This document shows positions 9,150 to 17,647 of a DNA stretch of 19,302 nt, one piece after another; within the stretch, counting starts at the first letter, position 1; every line of letters begins with the position of its first letter. Source of the stretch: Gamarada debralockiae (lineage: Eukaryota > Ascomycota > Leotiomycetes > Helotiales > Hyphodiscaceae); the NCBI GenBank assembly GCA_002803225.1, contig NXFV01002073.1, positions 1 through 19,302 on the forward strand, in the 5' to 3' direction. The notes beneath the pieces are model-generated. The model was not told the origin of the DNA. It did no database searches and saw only the letters and a program-made list of their open reading frames with translations. Position numbers and translations under genes: made by a program.

Positions 9150-11040
9150 GCATGGTCAATTGGGCCTTTCGAGTCATTTTAGCGATTTGAGCGATTCTGA
9201 GCGATGCATTGGGCAAGGCGTTCTAGAAGCAAAATACCACATTGTTTTCATTTGGGTTTTGGGATTTCATTTTGGGAAGAAGATAGGGGCTGGTACGGAG
9301 GGATTATTCACACCACTCAAGGTGCATTGGGAGTTAAAAGGATCTCGCGCTCCCTTGAATACAAGGTCGAGCAGTCAATCTATCATAGTACACAACAATT
9401 CAAAAACAACATAAAACTCTTAATTTCGGTTCTCCACATAATGAATCGTGACTATCAAAATAAAATCTGCGTCGTGACTCCTCCTAATCCTTTCCATTTC
9501 CACAACTAGAAAAAACTCAATCCTGCAAAAAAGAAAATATTCTCCATAGCCCGATGTTTCGACTCATTCAGAATCCTCCAGAATTCAATGATTCATCTTT
9601 CGCATCCTGAAGACCCTTGACCCACTCCCGACAAAAATTTAGCCAGCAGCAGCTCACCGCCATCCGTTTGCAAACCCTGGTCACAGGTCAGGGATCTGCT
9701 ACAGTACAACACCCACGCGCATGGACAATTTATGAAAGCCGAAGGTCCGGATCCGCACGACTGGAAAGCGAAAGTGGGGCCTCGCCTTCGCCTTACTACG
9801 ATGATCTGATTGTGATCTCACGGGGGTCACGGCTTTGATTGATCAGCCGAAGGTCTGGGCTCCTTGTGAACGGGCTGACTCTGCGGACTTTCGATCTTTA
9901 AACAACTCCGCAATGGACAAAGAATTTCAAATGCAATTCTATAGCAGATTATGGTTTGATTTTTAATTATTGTGTGAGTAACAATTGTCTTGGAAAAGCG
10001 TAGGCTGCGACATGATTACTGCAAGCTCCGAGTCACGGTCAGGTCCGATAGAGTTGGGAGGCGTTGGCCCGACTCGTTTGAGGCTTTGCGCTGTTGCGGG
10101 AGGCTGCTGAACTTGCGACTTTGGGCACGCCGACTTAAGGCAACCTTGTTCTTTATCGGCGAACAGATCTGTGCGGGAGCTTATGTGGGAGCTGCGAGTC
10201 TTGTGTGGATCTTGGTTTGAGGAGCTCGATGTGTTGGCCTGATTCAGGTGCGGTGTGGTTGCGGTGAGTGCTTTGTTGGTGTTTGATTTGTTGAGAGGTG
10301 CGACCTGCTTACGTGTGACTCGCATTTGGAAGGGAGGTTCATCTGAGCTTCATGTAGAGTCGCATTGGGAATTGGGTGAGGTGAGCTATGTATGATTGAC
10401 TGGATGGGATGCTCACATGTACGAGAAGCGACTCAGCTGATGTTGGATTGAGGGGTAGCTATTTCCAAAACTGATACATTATCAACTGATAGGGACATGT
10501 GAAGGTATCGTGGTATGATGATCGCCCAAACATTAGGAATCATGATAAGGTTTCTCGGATGGTCATATGCCCTAATACAGTGATTGAGCGAGTCCTTGGG
10601 GGGGCATTTTAGGCTTCGGTCTCCGTATCGCGGGGAAGCAGGCTCGGGACGCCAGCACGTGATGCTGCAGGAAGCTTGACCCTTCTTTAATCTCCGATCG
10701 GTGATTCTATATTTCGTTTGCAAGTGTCGGGAGTATTTAAGATGTCCAGATCGTATTTTATGAGTTGATCGAGAGTCTGGACGGTCTCGGAAGAAGAGAG
10801 AATGTAACATCACGTGATATAATGATCCCGTGATGGCAGTTGGCGAGTTCCCCGTCCTTCAAAGAAGCCTTATATTCCTCGGTAATCATATGAAACATAC
10901 GAGGATAGCCCAAAGACTGAATGCCATCTGAAATGGTGAGAATTGATGATGCAAATATTGTTTCCGAGAGCAGGACATCCCAGAAGGGTAACACCTAGAA
11001 CGATTCGGGGATTCGGCTTGAATGTTTGGACGAAATAGGT
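9150..11040. other. Intergenic region with unassigned open frames
   Basis: It contains the presumed 3' untranslated region of the acidic protein and the downstream side of the dehydrogenase gene. AGCGAT recurs about three times in phase-like spacing at 9181-9206. Frames at 9963-10325 (minus, low-complexity Ser/Asn/Gln) and 10433-10813 (minus) look like chance. The minus-strand stretch 10790-11015 reads protein-like (FWDVLLSETIFASSIL; SLGYPRMFHMITEEYKASL) but starts only with GTG and I recognise nothing in it. Several CACGTG-core palindromes occur, for example ATCACGTGAT near 10810. Confidence 0.4.
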
Positions 11041-12045
11041 CTACTTCGACTTCTGGCTATCTCTTGTGGATAGTAACAACTTTGTCATCTCACTTCGTTT
11101 TTGCAACTCAACCGGATCTCTTTCCCCATACGTCTCGCGGACCTTCTTGCAAACAGACTCCTCCCATGGCTCACCCATATTGACCTTCCCCGAATCATCC
11201 CAACAGTCTTGAATAGTACCACCGATATTATCAAAGAAAGACCTCAGGCCGCCGGCTCCACCTCCAGCATGGTAAGATTTGAAAGGCCCTGCAATGCTCC
11301 ACCGGGGACCCATGGAGTTCTCTACAACCTGGTCGACATCATGCGGAGACACAACTCCCTCATTAACCAAGTGAATAGCTTCTCTCAGCAGAGCGAATGC
11401 TAGCCGATTTGCGACAAAACCAACACATTCTTTCCCGAGAACTACTGGTACTCGTCCTGAATGCTTCCAGTAGTCCAACGTCCGCTCAACGACAGCTGGG
11501 TCCGTGGAAGGAGAAGGAACAATCTCCAAAAGTGGCATGATATGTGGAGGATTGTATGGATGGACGACAAGAAGCCTACTTTTGTCCTCCATGTTCATGG
11601 CTTGCTTGGAGGCTGGAATGCCAGACGTGCTGCTCCAGAAGAGGCATGTGGATGATGCCTCGCGCTCAACCTTAGCCCAGATGTCTTTCTTGAATGCCTT
11701 ATTCTCTGGGCCTTGCTCTTGGACTATGTCGGCAATTTTGACAGCATCTGAAAGGCTGGTTGCAAGCTGAAGTCGCCTTGATGAGAACAGCTGGCTAATC
11801 TCGTTTTTGGAGAGAGCATCCGGACTACTTACTAAATTTTATCAGTTCTAGAGTGAGAACGGTGAATTACTAAACTTACAAGAGAGATTGTCATAGACGT
11901 AAGTCTCCAATTCTGTTCGTGTGTCGTAGATGGTCACCTCGGCATTTGGACGCTGGGACAGATGAAGAGCAGCAAATGAAAGGCCAATGGTCCCGGCTCC
12001 AATGATGGTAACGCGGATTTTCTCTCCTGTCAATCCTGCACTCAT
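11041..12045 (-). CDS. 3-hydroxyacyl-CoA dehydrogenase family enzyme (L-gulonate 3-dehydrogenase-like)
   Basis: Two exons (12045-11880 and 11831-11041) give 318 residues, the usual length for single-domain-pair members of this family. I choose the ATG at 12045-12043; a frame extension upstream has only GTG. The N-terminus is a Rossmann domain: IRVTIIGAGTIG (GxGxxG at residues 16-21) and IYD (Asp41, expected to bind the NAD ribose). SSTSGIP (about 122-127), VVHPYNPPHIMPLLE (His146, Glu158) and GFVANRL (Asn197) match the catalytic Ser/His/Glu/Asn positions of 3HCDH enzymes. The C-terminal helical domain contains REAIHLVNEGVVS and DVDQVVENSMGPRWSIAGP, typical of the L-gulonate 3-dehydrogenase/lambda-crystallin branch. 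The reaction is NAD-dependent oxidation of a 3-hydroxy acid; whether the substrate is L-gulonate or a hydroxyacyl-CoA cannot be settled here. It is transcribed divergently from the SDR gene. Confidence 0.9.
11832..11879 (-). other. 48-bp intron in the dehydrogenase gene
   Basis: Donor GTAAGT at 11879, acceptor TTTAG at 11832. This is the only nearby acceptor that keeps the frame open (NLS to SPDALSKNE); spliced CDS length is 957 nt, divisible by three. Confidence 0.85.
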
Positions 12046-12069
12046 TTTCGGCTTGTCCACGATCAGTTC

Positions 12070-12109
12070 TTAACTCCGGAGGCTGAAATATCCCCCGCAC
12101 TGGAGTTAA
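12070..12109. promoter_or_regulatory. 8-bp inverted repeat upstream of the dehydrogenase start
   Basis: TTAACTCC (12070-12077) is matched by GGAGTTAA (12102-12109), with a CTCCGGAG palindrome at 12074-12081. It lies 25-64 bp upstream of the dehydrogenase ATG on its sense strand. This would fit a dimeric regulator site or a transcript hairpin; binding is not demonstrated. Confidence 0.35.
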
Positions 12110-13167
12110 AGCCCTTCCTCGGCTTTTTGATTAGATCGTTGATAAGATCTGACGTATTTGAGGACTTAGGGGACCAAATAAGGTTCAGGCTAGCGACACG
12201 GTCCCGCTTAACCGGCACTCTGAAAACCCCGGCCGCCGACATCGTCCCATCAAACTTAAATTTTCATCCGAACCCCCGTGCACTAAAGCTCTCCACAAAA
12301 GAAGTTTTTATTTTGAGAAGAACAGCTACGAAGTTTTCGGACAGCCAAGGACGAAACGAAGTCACAAGAGTTGTCAAAGTCGCCGAACGCGTACCGCGTG
12401 CCCATGCCCGGAAAGCAAGGCATCCAGTCGCTTTGTGCTAGATCATAAATCGCTGGATGGCCCGAGGCTAAAAAAATACCTCACGCAACAACCTTAAGTT
12501 GCGGGAGAGGCGGCCTCGAGCGGGATCTCGGACGTTACTTTTGGTATACGCTCCGTTCTTAATTCGAGGGTCATAAGACTGGTAACGCCCTGCTATTAGG
12601 GATCGGACTGATCATGGTTTTGGCAAGGGTTGGAAAGGAGAGGGTCGAGATGGGCCTGATATCATCAGCATGTTGGGGGCGCACCAATTCGGCCGAGAAG
12701 CGGAAGTTACTTGCTGCCATGGAAAGAAAATTGTCGAATTCCTTCAATTCTGCTTTTGATGATGCCAAGATACTTCTGAAGATCATATCTTGGTAATTGC
12801 TCAGTCTTAATTTGTCACCAGTCATCTTAGGACCTAAGAAAGTATCAAAGAGTCCGTTTCCGTTTCACGCTGTGTTCGTGATTGGAGAATCAGAACCAAG
12901 AAGTGTCCTCAACCCCTACCGGAGCACAAGGCTGCCAGCCTCACATAAAGTCCGTTCCGTCACTTATCGGCGGTCGAATGCCCAGTAGCCCACGCCCTGT
13001 CCCGGTCTAGTACAATTCCATTCGGAGGTTCATTCCACCGGTCTGGGACCGCATAAGACTAATTTAGGCCTCAAAATTGGGTTCCGACGCTAAGCCACAT
13101 CGAAGCTCTGACTTCATTGCCAGAATTCACTCCCTAAATTTATCTGATCAAATGTTCAGTCTTGAGG

Positions 13168-13174
13168 TATATAT
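13168..13174 (+). promoter_or_regulatory. TATA-like element of the SDR gene
   Basis: TATATAT lies 53 bp upstream of the ATG at 13227, a plausible distance for a fungal TATA box with a short leader. There is no independent evidence for the transcription start. Confidence 0.4.
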
Positions 13175-13226
13175 GTACCAAGTGGTGCAAATCTCAGCCT
13201 GACAATGCCATTTGCTTTATTTTACC

Positions 13227-14370
13227 ATGTCTTTCGCGGTCCTGGATAAGTGGCCTCTTCCGGAGTTTCCTTCCGACCCTTCGGAATCTGATGTTTTTTG
13301 GATGAACAAGTCCACCCTCACAAGACACCGTGACACTTACCCCTTTATTGACCCCTATCGCTTCAAAAACACCCTGAGGCAGAAAGTCGTTGTAGTCACG
13401 CTTGCGCATCGTGGCATAGGCAGGACGACAGCAAATGCCTTCGCCGCAGCAAGGGCATCAGTTGTAGTGGTTGGTCCATCGGCGCAAGCTCTTCAACCGG
13501 TGATGATAGAAATCAGAGAAAAGTACGGCACCCCAACACTGGCCCTGACAGCCGACGTCCTCGACCCTCATGCACCAACGCGCATCGTTCTTCTGGCCGA
13601 GAAACATCTCGGGCCAGTTGATATCCTTATCAACATCTCGCCCACTGCATACATGCGTCCCTTTGCCCAAGAGCAAAATATTATGACTGATTGGTGGCCG
13701 ATGATGGAACGGGCTGTCCGCACTCCTGTTGCGATGATTAATGCTGTTTTGCCATCGATGATCGCTCGACATACGGGGTTCATCATCACTGTCACCTCTG
13801 TAGCTGGTATTCTCAACAGTAAGTAAATTTCGGAGCAATTGTTTTGCAATTATAACCGGATTCATACTTTTTACTCCCGACTTGGAGCTCAATACTCATG
13901 AGATCGCGCTGCGCTCTCCCTATGTCTCCCCTTGAAGCGAATGCTAACTCCCAATAGTCCCATTCATGTCAGCGGAAGGAGTCTCAAAGGCCGCCATCCT
14001 TAAATTCCACCAACATCTCCATTTAGAGACCCAACCAAAGGGCGTCACATCTTTTGCAGTAAATCCAGGTCTGATCCCAAGTCATCTGCATGATCCAAAT
14101 GATAATATAGTCATGCGCCCAGAGGACTTCGCTTCCGAGCCGAGGATGAGAGCCGAAATCACCGATCGAGCGGGTGAGGTTGAATGGGATGCTGCGGGGC
14201 TTGCTAGTGGTACCTTTGTTGCGTTATGTGCGGAACCAAGGGCGAAGGTGTTGAGTGGGATGTTCGTCAATGCTGAGAGAGATTTGGGAGAGATGATTTC
14301 GACTGTCGAGATGGATCCGGGTAGGATTGAGAGGGAGAGGTTGTATACCTTGAAGGTGGATGAGATTTGA
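13227..14370 (+). CDS. Short-chain dehydrogenase/reductase fold protein with a degenerate active site
   Basis: Exons 13227-13818 and 13958-14370 give 334 residues (spliced 1005 nt). The fold is clearly SDR: VVVVTLAHRGIGRTTANAFA (54-73), GPVDILINISPTA (129-141), AVLPSMIARHTGFIITVTSV (173-192), SKAAILKFHQHLHLE (207-221), SFAVNPGLIPSHL (229-241). The N-terminal 50-residue lead (PYRFKNTLRQK) and the KFHQHLH block resemble a fungal SDR subfamily. Key positions deviate. The TGxxxGxG glycine is Leu59, the NNAG motif reads NISP (136-139), the helix-4 Asn position is Ala163, and the catalytic Tyr (13 residues after Ser191) is Glu204. Ser191 and Lys208 remain. With the reading frame and splice sites intact, it could be a pseudoenzyme, or an early-stage pseudogene under relaxed selection. 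Substrate unknown. Confidence 0.85.
13819..13957 (+). other. 139-bp intron in the SDR gene
   Basis: Donor GTAAGT at 13819, branch-like GCTAAC at 13943-13948, acceptor AATAG ending at 13957. It joins ILN to IPFMSAEGV in phase; without splicing the frame stops at once. Confidence 0.85.
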
Positions 14371-15043
14371 GCCTTATTATGATGCGTATTCTTTGGTAAT
14401 GAGTTGGAGCATCGTTTTACAGCAGGGCGTTCAACGGCTGGGAATTTTGGAATGTGGTCCCGGCAGGTTTTCGTTGGGATGTTCAAGAGGCAACACAATC
14501 TTGAGGCCAGGATCAGATATATCGTGTACACATCCTAAAGAATACTCTACTCTCACTCTTATTATTCGATTTCTTAACCTCAATTGACAATAGGTCGAGT
14601 TATGCTTGCAAGGGGGCCACGGGATCAAGAATGAGCTTGAACATCCAGCTTGGAAATTCCGCACCATCCACCACCATTTGGCGCTCGTCCGTTTTCCCTT
14701 CGTCACGACTTCTAAATCTCATTCACGAACTTGATAAAAGCCATACGGGACTTATCAACTTTCCGCGGAATCGCGGAATCTCAATCGCCTAAAGTCAGGT
14801 GTCTGTCGTTTGATTCGGCTGGCCAGCCGTGTCCTCTGATTGGCTCCAGGTCCGGAGCAGCGACCTGTCTGTGATGGCCTGCATATCGTGGCGTGAACCA
14901 CCAATTGTTATCAAAACGATATCTCTCTCCTTCTTCTCTTTGTCATTCATTCCTCAATCATATGCATTAATCTTTAAGCAAATGTCAAAGTTCTCCTTTG
15001 GAATTACACTCAGACTTGTTCTGAATTTCGGCAGTCGCACGGT
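14371..15043. other. Intergenic stretch, nothing supportable
   Basis: Downstream side of the SDR gene. Plus-strand frames at 14360-14587 and 14829-15110 and a minus-strand frame at 14431-14706 have no motifs. No RNA gene or repeat was recognised. Confidence 0.45.
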
Positions 15044-15477
15044 TCAGCATGCTAGCCCCACCCCCTTACAGCTCACTTCTTCAGTTTCTGGAATGGCTGT
15101 ATCAGGATAAAGTCCAATGTTCAGATCATAGACCACGAGACTGACTGGTGGAGGTTTTGGCACTGGGGTTTCGAGGTCAGGGACTGATTGCGAGATTTTC
15201 TTCTCATTCGTTCCTTCTATAATAGCGATTTGACTTGGTCGTTCCCTCCCTTCATACGCTCCTCCTTTCTTGGCGTCAAGTAAAATGTATTTCAAAGTAT
15301 CAATTTGCTTAATCCATTAGAGCGAATAGAGCCCTGCTGTTGTGATTCTGCCCCTTTCAAGTTCTCGCTTCTTACTCTGAAGAAGCATACCCTTTGGAGA
15401 CTGGGAAGAATCCTGGATGGCAGCAAGAGATGAGGTGCTTTATGGCTATATCCTGTTTTATTGCAGCACAGTCTCAT
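15044..15477 (-). CDS. Candidate small two-exon gene, unrecognised
   Basis: A true ATG at 15477-15475 opens 34 codons to a GTAAGA donor at 15375. A CTAAT branch and TTAAG acceptor at 15308 restore the frame for 87 more codons to TGA at 15044-15046, about 121 residues in total. The second exon looks protein-like (QIDTLKYILLDAKKGGAYEG; SLVVYDLNIGLYPDTAIPET), while the first exon (HKAPHLLLPSRILPS) is less convincing. No signal peptide, membrane helix or known motif. An alternative is an old fragment interrupted by a TAA at about 15317. It is divergent from the neighbouring sulfotransferase-like pseudogene. Confidence 0.25.
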
Positions 15478-15531
15478 TTCTATTCTTCATTTTCAAATTA
15501 TTTTCTGAATGAGACGGTAAAGTGAAGAGCT

Positions 15532-16247
15532 AACACAGGTTCAAACATTGAAACAAGCACTTGGAGTACTTGATTATGATCACGTGTAAGTAATTGACAT
15601 AACATGAGATGCATTATGTGGCCAAGAAAGCTGAATGACGATACAGATATCATGGATGGGATATTGTGGGACTCCTGAACATAATAGATTCTGGCGACGA
15701 GCAATGAAAGCGAAATATGAGAGAGGCAAGGAGCTCTCTCGGGATGACTGGTGAGTTTCGTCCCTGGTCCTGCTCCCCAATGGGCAACTAATGTCTCCAC
15801 AGGGGCTTCCTCTTGGCAACTGCATGGTAATTCTTTCTTATTCCATTAGGTCTTCAGCTGTCTATATGTTTATTTCGTCCTCCTTCCTCAGGCAGTATCC
15901 GATATGCCTGCCATCGTTTTCTCCGAAGAGCTTCTCGAAGCCTACCCTGGAGCTAAGGTAATTCTCTCCCCCCGCGACGTTGACGCCTGGCACAGATCCA
16001 TGTCCAAGACAATAAATGCCCAAATGAATAACTATCCCAACGCTTTGCACAACTCTTCCACCCGCTCCTCTGCCAATATACCGTCTTCCACAAAATCTAC
16101 AACTATTTCTTTCTCAGCTCCTTCGAGAAGCACGGAAAAGCGGTGTATATAGACTATAACGAGAGGATTAAAGAGACAGTTCCAAGGGAGAGGTTGTTGG
16201 AGTAACGTCCATCCCTATGTGGCGGAAAACCCTACGTGCCGAAATGA
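15532..16247 (+). pseudogene. Degraded fungal P-loop sulfotransferase-like gene
   Basis: Ordered pieces of the fungal sulfotransferase-like (Sulfotransfer_4 type) P-loop family are present in several frames. NTGSN (15532-15546, the Walker-like R-T-G-T-N site with Arg lost) is followed, one base out, by LKQALGVLDYDHV. FWRRAMKAKYERGKELSRDD ends at a GTGAGT donor (15751). GLPLGNCM (15803-15826) precedes a good intron (15827-15891), then AVSDMPAIVFSEELLEAYPG and AKVILSPRDVDAWHRSM. After one missing base near 16045 comes a frame with FEKHGKAVYIDYNERIKETV and PRERLLE, then a stop at 16203-16205 and a remnant LCGGKPYVPK. Stops also interrupt the part between 15600 and 15690. The order matches the family throughout, and intact members have about 230-300 residues. 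At least four lesions, so it is almost certainly not translated in full. Family members are poorly characterised. Confidence 0.8.
15827..15891 (+). other. Surviving intron in the sulfotransferase-like pseudogene
   Basis: Donor GTAATT at 15827, acceptor CCTCAG ending at 15891, 65 bp. It joins NCM to AVSDMPAI, which restores the family block expected at this point. Confidence 0.65.
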
Positions 16248-16772
16248 CTTCATGGTTTGGGGGTCTCAAATCTCTACCATATAAATATATAAAGTTACAA
16301 TTAGTTTGCTATTGTTCTTTAGCTATTTCTCTACAAGGGCTCGGTTTGTAGTAAGAAAATACTATGGTTGTGGTCATGTTATCAATTGTCCCGTTGATAG
16401 TATTGAAAGCCCTTTCGGCTGTTCCCTCCTGCTCTATCATAACTATTGGCCTGTCTCCAAATTTCGGGACTGTAGCACGAAGCTCCTATCAAGAAAGAAC
16501 ATAGCTCCAAAGTTTAAAGACACAGAGCGAAAGGCAGCCTTTATAGCGGATTTATCTAGATAGAGTGGGAGGAGGTACACAATACGCCAAGCATCTTAAT
16601 AAGCGAAAGAGGTGCTTATATATATATCATATTTACAGTTACGGTAAATTAATCGTATTTTGGATCACATGATTTTCAAAGGCGTAATGTTTCACGAAAA
16701 CGTTCTATAATTCTTCGAGTTTACACGACCATCTCTCTTTATTATTGCACTTATATCTTACAACGGCCTCCG
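16248..16772. other. Intergenic stretch, promoter side of the next gene
   Basis: AT-rich, with a (TA)n run near 16618-16626. One plus-strand frame (16306-16563) has no motif. Nothing else was recognised. Confidence 0.45.
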
Positions 16773-17345
16773 ATGTCTCTCAAAACAATACCCCTATACG
16801 CTTCCATTATCTACCTACTCCTTTGCCTCGTGTTATCCTACTTCTTCCCCCCCTACCTGAGGCAGCCCAACCCCTTCGCAACCTCGCACGCCGTCCCATT
16901 GAAAGTCCTCATTGTCCCAGCGGACAGAAGCACACCATTTACGAAAATCCTCTCCACAATCGACGTCTCCAAGCCTGGAAACATAGATCAGCACCTCTAT
17001 CACGTCCCCGATATACGATACTCGTGGAATACCGACACAGGTTGGCGTCTTCGCGATCTCGTACGATTCGACGTCAAGAATCACAGGAATAAGAAGTTGA
17101 ATAGGTATTACTATGGGTTCAAGAGCTTTGCGTTAGATGATTTGGAGAGAAACGAACATGTGAAGTGGGGGATTTGGGGGGATGCTTGTATTGCTAAGAT
17201 GAGGGAGGAGAGGTTCGGGGCGAGGGGTGACAGGGTAATAAAGATTGGCAAGGAGGGGAAAGAGTATGAGGATTATAATCTAGTGCATCCGAGGTATGCG
17301 GTTTATGAGGATGTTGATGAGGCTTTAGCGGGGACTGGGTTGTAG
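16773..17345 (+). CDS. Membrane-anchored fungal protein of unknown function
   Basis: A single exon of 190 codons from ATG at 16773 to TAG at 17343-17345. Residues about 5-27 (TIPLYASIIYLLLCLVLSYFF) are a hydrophobic helix that could serve as signal anchor or signal peptide. The rest is soluble and rich in charged and aromatic residues, including VPLKVLIVPADRSTPFTKIL, DIRYSWNTDTGWRLRDLVRF and HVKWGIWGDACIAKM. I do not recognise the family. Codon choice drifts from C-ending in the first half to A/G-rich in the second. After the TAG the same frame continues with KDILEKLKDI and a TGA (17346-17378), which reads as a natural helical C-terminus, so the TAG may be a recent nonsense change. Convergent with the chitin synthase-like gene. 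Confidence 0.65.
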   Translation: MSLKTIPLYASIIYLLLCLVLSYFFPPYLRQPNPFATSHAVPLKVLIVPADRSTPFTKILSTIDVSKPGNIDQHLYHVPDIRYSWNTDTGWRLRDLVRFDVKNHRNKKLNRYYYGFKSFALDDLERNEHVKWGIWGDACIAKMREERFGARGDRVIKIGKEGKEYEDYNLVHPRYAVYEDVDEALAGTGL

Positions 17346-17647
17346 AAGGATATTCTGGAGAAGTTGAAAGATATATGAATACCAACGAGATGGGCTTCAG
17401 AGCTCGATCATAAGCCAGTGAAGGAGGTTGCTTGGAACGTGTAGTGGACAGGAAATTTGAACCCGCTAAACCTAAGAATTGGAGCTCCTATTATCTTTCC
17501 CCAGCTGCCGACGTTTACCCATTGCTCCTCCCCGCCTCCACCTTTGCTATTTTTGTAGCCACCCTTCTTAAGGAGCCTAGGTAGCATCAACATCGAGCTG
17601 CTGTGTAAATTAAAACCCTACGATTATTCTAACTTGCATTGTTTTAC
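17346..17647. other. Convergent intergenic region
   Basis: It lies between the 3' ends of the membrane-anchored protein gene and the chitin synthase-like gene. I looked here on the minus strand for the missing catalytic part of chitin synthase (EDR and QRRRW blocks, membrane helices) and did not find it, so the chitin synthase-like gene is truly truncated at this end. Confidence 0.5.

Larger units (their letters stand above)
12046..13226. promoter_or_regulatory. Shared divergent intergenic region (about 1.18 kb)
   Basis: It separates the outward-facing starts of the dehydrogenase (minus) and the SDR (plus), so both promoters must lie here. A small hairpin, CGCAAC...GTTGCG, lies near 12484-12503. 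Open frames on both strands (up to 104 codons, plus, 12127-12441) mostly begin at TTG or lack motifs and are not called. Confidence 0.45.

Noticed and set aside
10433..11030. Minus-strand open frames downstream of the dehydrogenase
   Set aside because: Segments around 10790-11015 look protein-like but start with GTG and match nothing I know; they may be 3' untranslated sequence of the dehydrogenase gene.
13458..14531. Antisense open frames over the SDR gene
   Set aside because: The plus-strand frames carry clear SDR structure and a phased intron; the antisense frames have no motif.
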